This document shows positions 1 through 9,797 of a stretch of DNA of 21,939 bases, one piece after another. The translations under genes were made by a program, and so were the position numbers. The DNA lies in the NCBI GenBank assembly GCA_000934385.1, contig KN880773.1, forward strand, positions 1 through 21,939, read 5' to 3'. The stretch is from Cylindrobasidium torrendii FP15055 ss-10. Lineage: Eukaryota; Basidiomycota; Agaricomycetes; Agaricales; Physalacriaceae. A model generated the notes under the pieces. It worked only from the letters and a program-made list of their open reading frames with translations. It was not told the DNA's origin and ran no database searches. The stretch's first letter is position 1. Each line of letters begins with the position of its first letter.

Positions 1-60
1 CGAAATTATAACCCAGCGCGATGCATGCCCGATGAAGTTTGTGACACTGCGTGCACTAAA

Positions 61-330
61 CCCCGTGAAAAAACCAATGCATCTCACGTAGATTAGACGT
101 GAAATTCACCGTAACTCATGGTGAGACTCACCTAGGAACCCTGAGGGTTCACAGGGTACCCTGTGAAAAAAACCTGTACAATTTCACTGTGAAATCCATA
201 GTGAAAACTTTCACTTTCACTGGGTCTAGAATTTCGAAGACCAAGGGTCTTTCACTAGGTTTCTCAGTGAAGCAGACAAGGTTTTTGACAGATAGTTTCT
301 CATGAAATCACGGCACATTTCACTGCAATT
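61..330. repeat. Left subterminal GTGAAA/TTTCAC cluster
   Basis: The hexamer GTGAAA and its complement TTTCAC recur in both orientations here (near 66, 100, 163, 182-193, 200-220, 250 and 318), often back to back, as in TTTCACTGTGAAA. The same words recur at the opposite end of the putative element (about 1040-1100). Dense short motifs just inside the ends are known as transposase-binding sites in several DNA-transposon families; that role here is inference. Confidence 0.5.
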
Positions 331-669
331 CTGAGGCAAATATTCCTGGTCACTCATCAAGTAGTTTGTTTAGTGGGAAAAGTCATTTATTAGTAGTATA
401 CTAGTAAGTCTATAGTTAACATAGGCAGTATATAGGCGGGTACTCTGGAGGGCAGAAGACATGGAGGCAAGTTCATAGGTAGGATGATGGCGGAGAGGGG
501 AGTGGATACTGGTGGAGCACATCTCAGTCATGCATTAGTCAATAGTCACAACATACCAAGAACGATTGGTGGGCAGAGCAGCGGCGGGCGGCAGGCGGAA
601 AGATAGGCATGCACTGAAGCGGAGACAGCAGCGGGAGGGAAGCGACGACGATAGCGGCAGGTCAGCGAC

Positions 670-712
670 GACAACAGCAGCGGGGCGACAATGACAACAG
701 CAGCGGGGCGAC
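670..712. repeat. 20-bp tandem direct repeat in GC-rich triplet core
   Basis: GACAACAGCAGCGGGGCGAC occurs at 670-689 and again, identical, at 693-712 (period 23). It sits in a GC-rich stretch (about 575-800) made largely of CGA/GAC/CGG triplets. A long reading frame on the minus strand across this stretch is a by-product of the triplet composition: it is almost only Pro, Ser, Arg and Cys, and I do not call it a gene. Confidence 0.65.
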
Positions 713-1141
713 GACGACGGCGGCGGCGGCGTGCGACGTTGACAAACCCGACTGTTCGGCAGCGTAGGCGGTGGTGTCGGGCGACAAAAATAAAGCAGCA
801 TCGGCGGAGGAGCGGTCAGGCGCTGGAGGGCTGTTGTCGATGGTGGTGAAAGGCGAAGGCTTTGAGAACGATCATCTTAATTTATAGCACCAATGACATC
901 ATCTGGGAGCCCCAAGAGGAAGATGAACTTAGCCAAATTTGAGAGTGGAGTGGAACTTGGATTGAACTTGGAAGTGCCTTTGCCATTCTCACGGGGTAGC
1001 CCCATGAAATTACAGGACAGCGTGACTTTACATCAAAACCAAGTGAAATCTTTCACTTCGTTGCAACCATGAAACCCCGTGAAATGTGTTTTTCACCTAG
1101 TTTCTGCGTAAATTTCGCGGGGTTTTCGGCACGCAGTGTGA

Positions 1142-2067
1142 GCTCATTGGACGAAGAAGAAAGATGCAAGACGAATAGTAGTTTGATTGCTCGGCCCAAG
1201 CCCAAGTGCTGCAACTAAGAAGTCATGAGGTAGCACACGGTCTAAGAAGCCGCTAAACGACTTTGTGCGCTATCGAGGGGACTGCGTGACTGTATAGCTG
1301 GAAGTTTGAGTGTCTGGACATGGACTAGGAATGAAATCCTAGCCTTGCAGTCATAAGAGCTATACGAGAGTAACTATCCAAGAAGATCCTTCCCGAAGCA
1401 CCTGAATGTACCTCATGGTAGGAGTCAGAGGGCGAGCTCTGCGCCACATTCTAAGAGAGCCTTGTCAAAGCTCCGGACACCAGGCAGTCCATCACAAATT
1501 GTTTATTCTTCTATTATTCTGGACTTGTTCTGGGCCAAGCGCACTGTACTTCTAAGCTGGGGCCGCGGGGCAATTTGAGGCGTCGTTGAACCGGGAGATG
1601 CCTTGGCCCCGCGCGCGGCCCCAATCGACACACAGCTTGCACGAGAGCACTGAGATAAATCACGCATAAGATTGCTTGGACGTGGCACCCGGGGAAACGA
1701 GATGAAGGTAAGATGAAGGGCTGATGGGTGACCCGGTTTTGCCCGCCGCCCGGGGCAATGCCGGCCGCTTCGGTCAACGGTGTGCACGGCTGGACGCTGA
1801 CTGTATGAGATTGCGGGGAGAATTCAGAATAATAGGAATTGCCCATGGGCAGGGAGCCCCAGTCTCCAGACCGTCCAGGCCTGCCGCGCAACCGCCGCGA
1901 GGGTCACGCCGTCATGGGACGTCTGTCTGTTGCGAGCCACGTGCTCGTGATCAGTCTCCCAATTCCTTCTGAAAAACCATGATCTTCCGTTCGGTTCCTC
2001 GTCCAACCAGGCTCTTGACCTGAACCACCATCCACTCCTCCTCATTTCCTCGACACTGTAGGCGACG
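1142..2067. other. Intergenic region, probable PPAT promoter
   Basis: No gene is supported in this stretch. Several overlapping open frames lie on the minus strand between 1503 and 2270, but they have no recognisable domain, use more than one frame and partly run antisense to PPAT exon 1, so they look like composition artefacts. A CACGTG E-box-type hexamer lies at 1938-1943, about 125 bp upstream of the PPAT start codon; I see no clear TATA box. Confidence 0.45.
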
Positions 2068-3178
2068 ATGTGCAGCACTGTCCCCAACGTCAAGCTCGGC
2101 CGTACGGTGTTGCTGCTCGCGTCGACACCGACACTCTCAAAGCCGCAGTTCCTTCGGCCCGGCATCGTTGCCGCCGCCGCGGAGGCCCAAGACCGTCTTG
2201 TTATCGTTCTGTTCTCCAGGCTGTTCAAGAGCCGCGGAACGCGCTGGGTCGACGTGCAGAATCTGCTCACCTATGTCTACTCCGAGGCGACGCGCATCGC
2301 ACACGACATGGGAAAAGTCCTCCTCAACATCGATGTGCTGCTTCGCGGCATGGACGAGGGGATTCCAGACATTCGCGAGAGCGTAGACCGCGTTGTTCGC
2401 GTGTCTGGTGGTACGTTACCTCAGTAGTACTCGCGCGTTGGTGCTTAGACTCCACAGACTGCCTTGCAGCGGCTCTTCCCATTTGGCTTGCTCGGATTCC
2501 ACAACGCTACGTATCTCGGGGCGATGGCTATGAATACGACTTCTACGAGGCCAAGACGAGCCCATCCGAGGCTTGCCCAGTCGTCGCGGTCGGTGGGACC
2601 TTCGACCACTTGCATGCAGGCCACAAAATCCTTCTGAGTATGGCCGCTTGGGTTGCCAACCAGAAACTCATCGTCGGCGTGACTGGTGCGTACTTCATAT
2701 GCTATATCATGCGCTTACTGAACGTTTGAGCAGAAGATGCCCTTCTTGAAGGCATAGCACACCAGGAGATACTCCAGGACCTTGGCTTCCGCAAGGCGCA
2801 CGTCCGCAAATTCCTCAGCCTCTTTTCCCCCTCACTCCACTGCGACATCGTCACTATCTCGGACATGTTTGGACCAACGGGCTGGGATGCCAATATCCAA
2901 GCCCTCGTTGTCTCCCGTGAAACGAGGAGTGGGGCCGAAGCCAGTGCGTATCTACGTCCTTGTCGCTTCCTCATTCTAACATGCGTCCAGTCACCGCCCA
3001 CCGCGCTAGCCATGCTCTGCCGGCGCTCAAAACCTTTGTCATTAATGACATTCCATCTCCCGTCCAACTCGAGCCCGAAGAGCTCGTCAAAACAAAGCTT
3101 GGCAGCACATTCATTCGTGAATGGATATCAACCCACAAGGAAATCAGCCTTGCGTCCATGCCTGTTGCCGCTGTATAA
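2068..3178 (+). CDS. Pantetheine-phosphate adenylyltransferase (PPAT), eukaryotic type
   Basis: PPAT transfers AMP from ATP to 4'-phosphopantetheine to give dephospho-CoA, the penultimate step of CoA synthesis; it is the equivalent of yeast Cab4 and the PPAT half of animal CoA synthase. Exons are 2068-2410, 2470-2685, 2731-2943 and 2991-3178, giving 319 aa. The nucleotidylyltransferase signature GGTFDHLHAGHK places H-x-G-H at residues 163-166, and a KLGST..R segment near residues 293-300 fits the second nucleotide-binding motif (ISSTxxR-like). The roughly 150 residues before the catalytic domain are typical of monofunctional eukaryotic PPATs. Introns are 59, 45 and 47 nt; intron 3 has a CTAAC branch point. 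The acceptor of intron 2 is ambiguous (2730 or 2733), changing one residue. The ATG at 2068 is the first in frame with the conserved part. A T-rich stretch at 3213-3240 may belong to the 3' end. Confidence 0.9.
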
Positions 3179-4107
3179 TTCCTTTTCTCATCACCACTCA
3201 TACCACCGCCATATGTTGTTGTTATTTATTGTACTTTATTTAAGACGAGTGTAGGATATTAGGTGCGACTGAAGCAACACCCCACATCATGTTTATCCTG
3301 CTAATCGTCAATGCTTTCCTCTCAGTCGTGCGCCCGCGAAATTCTCTCATTTCCACGGGTTGGGATCTCACCTCCAAATAATCAACAGCATAGTTTGTAA
3401 GCATGGGGGTGTCTTCGAAAGTGGATCTAGCACATGCTTTTTGGCCCTCTGGAAGTCTCCGAAGTCGCTCGGTGTTTCTCCTGGGTCGACTGGGGCCGTC
3501 TACTGTCCCTGGCTGAGCATGTACTTGGGGGGTCCTTTATATGTGGCGGTCACCACCATCGCGGTATTTGAACGTTGTTCAGTTCTATCACGAAGACATA
3601 GCATCGGCCGCTTGGCTATGCCGTCCGATTTTTAGAGTCATATCGAACATGGACTGGGCCGTACATGCAGGCTAACCGTACGTGGGCTTTATTTTGTTTC
3701 ATCAGATTCAGAGGGAAAGGCTGTTTTCAGACAGTCGTGAGATACTACTATCTCGCTCTCATGATTTACTTTGAGTTGCCATGATGCCGACGAAGGTTTT
3801 ACTGTGAGCCAGTATCTCCATACACAATCAAGTGTTCGAACGAGGAAGGGTATGGACGGAGGTCATGGGACCTGTGCCACTCGGACAAGCAGCGGTACCG
3901 ACAGTGATGTTGCCTTGGTCTGTGGTCACGCCTTGCATATGTTCAGCCTTTCAAGAGCAAGCAAGTGTCAACGTCCAATTACTGAGTTTAATGGTAGTAC
4001 ATCTGACTGGTCTTTCCCCTCGGCATTGGATATGTACATACGCTCTTCATGGAATATGTTGCATAGTCTTCAAATTGGTGGAAATTATGTAGACATCTCT
4101 GCTTTCC
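3179..4107. other. Convergent intergenic region
   Basis: This stretch lies between the stops of the converging PPAT and lactonase genes and probably holds both 3' untranslated regions. Open frames of about 90-130 codons on the plus strand (3360-3635, 3771-4169) have no recognisable domain and the first lacks an ATG at its 5' end. I see no RNA gene or repeat. Confidence 0.5.
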
Positions 4108-5199
4108 TTAAATCCATAAGAAGCCCGTCGGCGATTCGACAACATCCAAACTTGCTGCCACTTCCCTAAGGCCCCTCCCACCCTCAAGACGCTCGAAGAC
4201 CTTCACCCCACCGCCGAACACCCCACCGGCAACGAGCCACTTGTTGTCTGGACCACCAAACACCATGCCCCGTAGATGCTTCAAACCAGACCGCACCTCG
4301 TTGACGAGCGTCGGCGACCCGTCTTCTTCAATCGTGAATATTGAGATAATGTCGCCTTGCGGGGATGGGTCATTCCGGTTAGAGACGTAAATGTATGGTG
4401 TAGGAAATGTGGCATTCGTCTCTGGAATGAGGATCTCTGCAGCGAGCATCTCATTCGGCTGAGGCAAAGGATTCGACATCGTCGGGAGTGTCTTGATATG
4501 TTTTCCGTCTCTGTGCGCCGCGAGGCTGCTTGTGAGTTCAAGGAGTGTATATAATACACCGTCTGTCCCGTTATATTAGTCATGATTGCTATACTAGGCA
4601 AGAAACCTACTGTAGGAGACGACATGACGCGGGCCACTGCCCGGGTCGTACTCGATGCTGTCGGATATCGTCCAACCACCTTCAGAATTTCTTGAGAACG
4701 TGTACACACGATCCCCACCAAGGTCTGGTACGAGAGCCGTATCAGCGTTCAACTTGTACACTTCGTGAGGGTGCGAAGAAGTCTGGCGCTCGCGATTTGG
4801 GCCCGAGCCAGTAAGGTGCGTGGCCGTAGGCGGAGTAGCTGAAATATAAGGCTCCGACGCAGATATCTTTACGACGGAGACTATTCCTGACGAGTAATTG
4901 GCAGCAAGAAGCTCGGAAGACGAGATGGCGAGGATGGAACATGGGTCATCCCCACCACTCGGGCCGGAGCCAACGACTGAACCTGAACCGTCTCCAGAAA
5001 GTTTGACGGCTAGAATACGGCCATTTTTGCCTTCGGTGACGGTGTAGACGAGAGTGGGATCATCGGGATGGCGTACGACCCAAGAAGGATGATTTCCGAT
5101 TTCGATAGCCTTGACGCGCGCCAAGGAGGATTTTTCTGGATCAAAATCGATGGTATACACGCTGTTTGTGTACGTGGCGACAAGGATACGGTGAGACAT
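4108..5199 (-). CDS. Lactonase-family seven-bladed beta-propeller protein
   Basis: Exons are 5199-4611 and 4562-4108, separated by a 48-nt phase-1 intron, giving 347 aa, a normal length for the family (Pfam PF10282: 6-phosphogluconolactonase and carboxymuconate cyclase-type enzymes). Family landmarks are the start RILVATYT, the blade sequences HPSWVVRHPDDP, HPHEVYKLNADTALVPDLGGD and GPRHVVSYNGVLYTLLEL (continuous across the splice), then PYIYVSNRNDP and LRGMVFGG. No signal peptide or membrane segment is apparent, so it is probably cytosolic. The substrate cannot be read from sequence: pentose-phosphate 6-phosphogluconolactone and cyclic muconolactones from aromatic breakdown are both used in this fold. 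It runs tandem to the transporter gene upstream of it (734-bp gap) and convergent to PPAT. A TATAAA on the minus strand at 5348-5353, about 150 bp upstream, is a weak TATA candidate. Confidence 0.85.
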
Positions 5200-5933
5200 G
5201 ACTGGGGTCGACGTGGTAGGAGGAGATCAAGTATTATTGATGAGATCGCACGCCAGCACGTTTACTCCGAGGTTTTCCCCAACAGCGAGCTAACAGGCTG
5301 GCGATAACAGGCTCAACACCAGAAAAAACTCCGTGTATCACTTATGCTTTATATGTGATTTATGTGTCCAGAAACGTGCTCTAAAGACTCCGTCCCTGAG
5401 CTTCGTATCAAGTCCGGAGGTATGGTGACCTCGTGAGACTGCCTATTCCGTGAACGATCGGCAGAGCCATTGTTCTCTATATATCGTTGTGTACCTGTCC
5501 GTGAGATTTTCCGGGTCGTAGCGTGTATTGTATAGGCACCACGCGTGGATCGCTCCGGCGGTCTGACCGGTCCCGCCCACGGGTTGAGTAGTCTTGAACA
5601 CATGTCGTCCAAAACGCTATTCGTAGCCTGCCCAGTAACCTAGTAGTACTGGTAGTAGCTGAGATATACAGTGGTTCTCACCACAGTATCCCCATTGAGA
5701 GTAAATCTGCTTTGTAGTACCTCTTCGAAAGTCTTTATGGCTTTGTTCAGTGGGTTCATAATATTTGTCAATTCATCGCAGAAGCAAAGTATGGCGACAT
5801 CTTGCCCAACGTCCACAGAGCTCTTAACATAATATAGCACAGACCGTCCCATGCAGGTGAGCAGTATGACCAAGGTTTTTTTTTTTTTCATCCTGGAATT
5901 TCGACGAAGGCTAAGGCTGAAGCTCGTTATATA
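5200..5933. other. Intergenic region between tandem minus-strand genes
   Basis: It should contain the lactonase promoter (proximal to 5200) and the 3' untranslated region of the FUSC-type transporter (towards 5933). A 13-T run at 5876-5888 is a poly(A) tract on the minus strand, 46-58 nt after the transporter stop. No gene is supported. Confidence 0.5.
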
Positions 5934-8900
5934 TCATACATTGTCTCCAGTCCGCCACGCCGACACCTTCACAGCCGCCATGCGTTTATGCAGCCCACTG
6001 ATTGGATACTGCTCGCCCACTATCTCCTTCGCTGCAACCATGAGCTCATCCACGCCTCTGATAATGTCGAAGGCTGTCGACATGCCCACCGAGAACATCC
6101 TGTCCATAGGTAAGTGCATACCATCGACGAGAAATGTAAGTCGTACAGGTATTGCTCATCCTGCAACGTCTCTGTAGTCACTCTCTTTGGAAGCCGGAAG
6201 TCGTTCTCTTCATCCATGTCCCCGCTGGACTGGGAGTAGAACCGATTGACAAGCGGGCAGGGCGTAATCTGGGGCAATGGCTCGCCCGTCCTCAGTGCGG
6301 TGGTGATCATGCCTTTGGACGTGTTAAGTCGACGGCAACTTTCGCAGAACGAAGCAAGGCTCACTGATGACAGCAAGGACATCCCCTTGGAAGCTCGGGT
6401 CCAGGAATCTTGTCCGTGCAAGGAGTGATTGGGTCCACGCTTTGTCCATCTGCTCGAAGACAGACAGCAAGTATGAGAGCGAGTAAGATAATGCCCTAGC
6501 AGAAGCCCTCAGTAATGTAATGGCCGGATAGCCATAGGACGCACAGCTGCAAGTCCATGATTTTTGCGTATCGTTTTGCGGGCCACTTGCCTCGCAGGGA
6601 AAACTGGGAGAAGTTCAACTCGCTGGTAACTTAGCTGGCCAGTATAAAACGGACCTCATATAGCGTATTCTGCTTGAGAACAGCCGACCTATTCAACTTG
6701 CTCCGAACTGCAATGAGGCTAGCTATGACCTCTTTGCTTCGCTTCTCGCTGGGGGTCGACGCGAGTGATATGATTGAGCAGTAAGCGGCCCCAAGCTCTG
6801 AGCTCGTAGTCGCAAGAAGTCGACGCTGGTAGCTCCGTATGGTCATAGCAGGCGGAAGAAATGAGAACAGGCTGCCAATAATCGTAAATATTGGGCGAGA
6901 AAATATGGGAAGAACTTACAAAGCGGCCGTAACACCACAAATGACTAGGACCAGTCGATGCTATGCAAAGACACTCATCAGTTCATTCGAGTTCAGCAGA
7001 ACTACATGCCAACGCACCCATGCAACAGTGATTCCACGACCTGGGCTACCGGGTAGAGCAAGGACGCGGTCTTGATACGAGTATCCGACAACCTACGTGG
7101 TCTCGTGTTATTTCACCACCGACAGGAAAATAGCCGAATAAACGCACCATCATGATCGTCAAAAACAACACGGTGTTGGTCACAGAGGCGACTGGCGCGT
7201 ATAATCTGAAGTAGAAGAAGAACGGGAAGCAGACCGCAAGCACTGCGACAAGCCCGTACGGGTTGCCTTCGTCTGTTGGCGATGAGATGTACCTTGCCGC
7301 GAATGAGCCACATCGGGAAACTGCATCAAGTTGGAGTACTTACCATATACATGTTCCAATGAGCCCACCGCCGATTGTGCTTAGGACGCGTGATGTAAAA
7401 CCAAATGTGGTATCTCCCCGGAAGCGCGCCAGGGTGAGTTGGCTCATGGCTATAGCCCATTCGGAACGATTCCCTACACCGGCAATGAGGAAATTGACGA
7501 CCCATAAGTTGTGCAGAGCACTCACTGTACGCAAAAGGCGCTGTCTCTTTCAAGAAAGCTGGCAGGCACATCAAAACTGCGATGGTTAGACACATATTTC
7601 ATCCAGGTATCAGAACGTACTCGTCAAGATCGCAGCCTTGAGCGCAAACAAGGCATCCCCACTACCGAAACTCTTGAGGAACGAATACGCCTTGCTCATC
7701 ACCCACTCGAACTGGTTGGTCGGGGGAAGCGCATCTGGGTCTCTCCTCTTTGCCGTGCCTAACACCTCCATATCATTTGGTTCAAGACCTTCAACAGTAT
7801 CTGGGTTTTCATCGTCTACATTGTCGGTATCCAAAAGGTTCCTTGAGTTCCAGACGAAGAGGCGTTTCACGGGTGTCCAAATGCGCGGTGCTGAACGTCC
7901 TTGTTCCATGGATATGATCATGTCAAGCTGTATGCGCATCAGCGCAGACATGGGACAGAGAAACGGAACAGATACCATCCGTGCGCTCTGGTTGGAGAAG
8001 CGGAGGAGCTGGTACTGATAGACATAACAGTGGAAAAGATGCCGATGACTTGGTTGGTCCGACCCCTTCTGTGACCCCGCCGCTAGCGCCTCCTTGTATG
8101 GGTCGACGACGCTCATCCGCGATGTCTTCCTGAACTCGGCGATCTCGACCTCCAGCCTTGCGCGCAGGCGTTTCAGTCTGTCCAGTGTAGCCCGCCAGTC
8201 ATCGTTCTTCTGCTTCGTCGAGCGCCAAAATGCAAAGCGTCCCTTCCGCGCTGTGCTTAGCCAGTCCAACGCGGTTTGTAGCGCTTGTTGATTGAGCTCG
8301 AGCAGGGTGTCACATCCAACCAGTAGTAGATGAGTCGCCTCCTGGGTGTAGCCGTCGGTGCTGTCGCCGGATATGGTGTTTTCGTGGCTTGTGTAGTGTC
8401 GATCGTCATACATCCCCACAGTACCCTCGGTCTTGCGCGCTGCTCGCGATGGGCGTGACTTGGATCGTGTGAGCATAACCAAGCGTCTGCTCTTCCGCGA
8501 GGATAGATTGAAGACACGGCTGGCCTGGTGTGACCGGGGACGAAGGGTTGAGGTCGTTGTCGATGCCGTTGACGTGCTGGGCATGTCCTCCTGCAACTCT
8601 GCTTCAGCATTGTCATGTGCACCAGGATGCGTCGACGCTGGTTCGAGGATGCTCTTTGAGGTCGTGCGAATCAAAGAGAAGTACGCGTCCATGCCATTGG
8701 CTCGAACCGCCATTCTGTGTACGATGTCTGGGAACGCCTTGAAATCCATGGGAGAAAATCGCGAGTATATGAGGTCGGAAGGAAGGAGACGACTGGCCAC
8801 CGCCAACGGGACAATCGCAGTTTCCGCTGCTGCTGTCGATTTGCGAATGTCTTCAACTCGGTGAGCGAAGCCTTCGCTGTTGACAGAAATACCCTTGAGC

Positions 8901-9797
8901 ATTCGGTGCAATTCTACGTGTTTTATGAGCGGTCCGAGGACACCTTGAAGGCGCGAAGTGAAGTGGGCGGATATGGTCTGTGGGAAGACAAACAGGGAGA
9001 CCAAGAGCGCAATGCACGAATGAAGGCCCAAAGGGATGAGGATGTTCTTGCAAAGCGCGTAGTGCGGAAAGGGAAAGAACACGGCGGTGGTAATCGTTAT
9101 GTCCAGGCATATGCAACTGAGCAGCGTTCCCATAAAGTAAGGGCCCGGTCCTTTACGCGCGCGAATGTACAAAAGGGCCAAACTCCACACAAAGACGAAC
9201 GCCGCAAGAACAAGGGTGGGTCGAGCTTCAATGTAACGACCTGTGACTGCCTGTGCGAGTGTGATAGTGTAGTCGATATGTGTTCTGGTCAAGTTGGCCA
9301 GGAAGATACCGAGAAGACACCATCTAATTCGAGATTGAGTACTTGTACAGAGTTCGAATGAGAAACTCACGCAGAGGTGGCCGCAACAATGCTACAGATA
9401 ATGACTTCTCGCTCAAGAACAGCGATAAATGGGTCAGAAGGTGGAGAATGGAATGCAGCTATGTATACATCAGAAATTGATTTACGCGTGAAGTGTAGCA
9501 GACACACTAATGAGGATAATGTAGCTCGCCTGCCTTGATATCAATGTGCTATCCTCATTCTCAATGGAACGTATAGCGCACCTGGCCCATATGTCTTTCT
9601 ACCGCCGGAATGACAAACAAAATTGCTGATAGCCAAGCCGCTAACGCGCAACGAATGGCAGTCCGGATTTTCGGCCACGTCCAATTTGCAGGGATCCATT
9701 GTAACGACTTCGGCAGGGAGAACGTTGCCTTTTCTTCGTTCGATTTGGCCGCCGCCGCGTCTTGCGGCTGGCCTTGCGACGGCGTTTCTTGCTGCAT
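5934..9797 (-). CDS. Fungal ArAE_2/FUSC-type membrane transporter (ER-transporter 6TM N-terminus plus DUF2421)
   Basis: I reconstruct 14 exons in phase: 9797-9582, 9529-9508, 9458-9371, 9323-7621, 7576-7526, 7473-7344, 7292-7148, 7092-7018, 6960-6920, 6871-6655, 6603-6545, 6495-6365, 6312-6147, 6099-5934, giving 1069 aa. The layout is that of the fungal family with an ArAE_2_N domain, a fusaric-acid-resistance-like (FUSC_2) membrane block and a C-terminal DUF2421. Hydrophobic segments lie near residues 43-60, 92-118, 145-162, 170-190 and 202-224; a Ser/Thr/Arg-rich soluble stretch follows (roughly 320-470); a second membrane block starts near residue 668, with the FUSC-like RVLSTIGGGLIGT; the tail contains LRTGEPLPQITPCPL and VGMSTAFDII..VDELMVAAKE. 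Family members, including S. pombe Bre4, are proposed exporters of aromatic or toxic compounds; substrate and membrane are unknown here. Exon 2 is only 22 nt. Splices were placed by family continuity, so single sites could shift. Confidence 0.87.

Larger units (their letters stand above)
45..1138. mobile_element. Candidate MITE-like non-autonomous DNA transposon
   Basis: The two ends form an imperfect terminal inverted repeat. CACTGCGTGC at 45-54 is matched exactly, inverted, at 1129-1138. The similarity continues inward through an AAACCCCG core (left 58-65; inverted near 1117-1125) to a GAAA, giving about 27 bp with roughly 5 mismatches. TGA lies directly outside each end (42-44 and 1139-1141), which could be a 3-bp target-site duplication. 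A further direct copy of AAACCCCGTGAAA sits at 1072-1084, besides 58-70. No transposase reading frame lies inside, so if mobile the element would be non-autonomous. A 3-bp duplication is known for PIF/Harbinger elements, but family assignment is inference, and the TIR is short enough that chance or decay cannot be excluded. Confidence 0.5.

Noticed and set aside
535..801. 88-codon minus-strand frame rich in Pro, Ser, Arg and Cys
   Set aside because: It follows the GC-rich triplet repeat, has no domain and lies inside the putative transposon.
1503..2270. Overlapping minus-strand frames of 94-148 codons
   Set aside because: They overlap each other in different frames, run antisense into PPAT exon 1 and show no recognisable motif.
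3360..4169. Plus-strand frames of 91 and 132 codons between the converging genes
   Set aside because: No domain, no exon chain, and the first lacks an ATG at its 5' end.
7638..9361. Long plus-strand frames opposite the transporter
   Set aside because: They are antisense shadows of the large exon 9323-7621, which carries clear family motifs on the minus strand.
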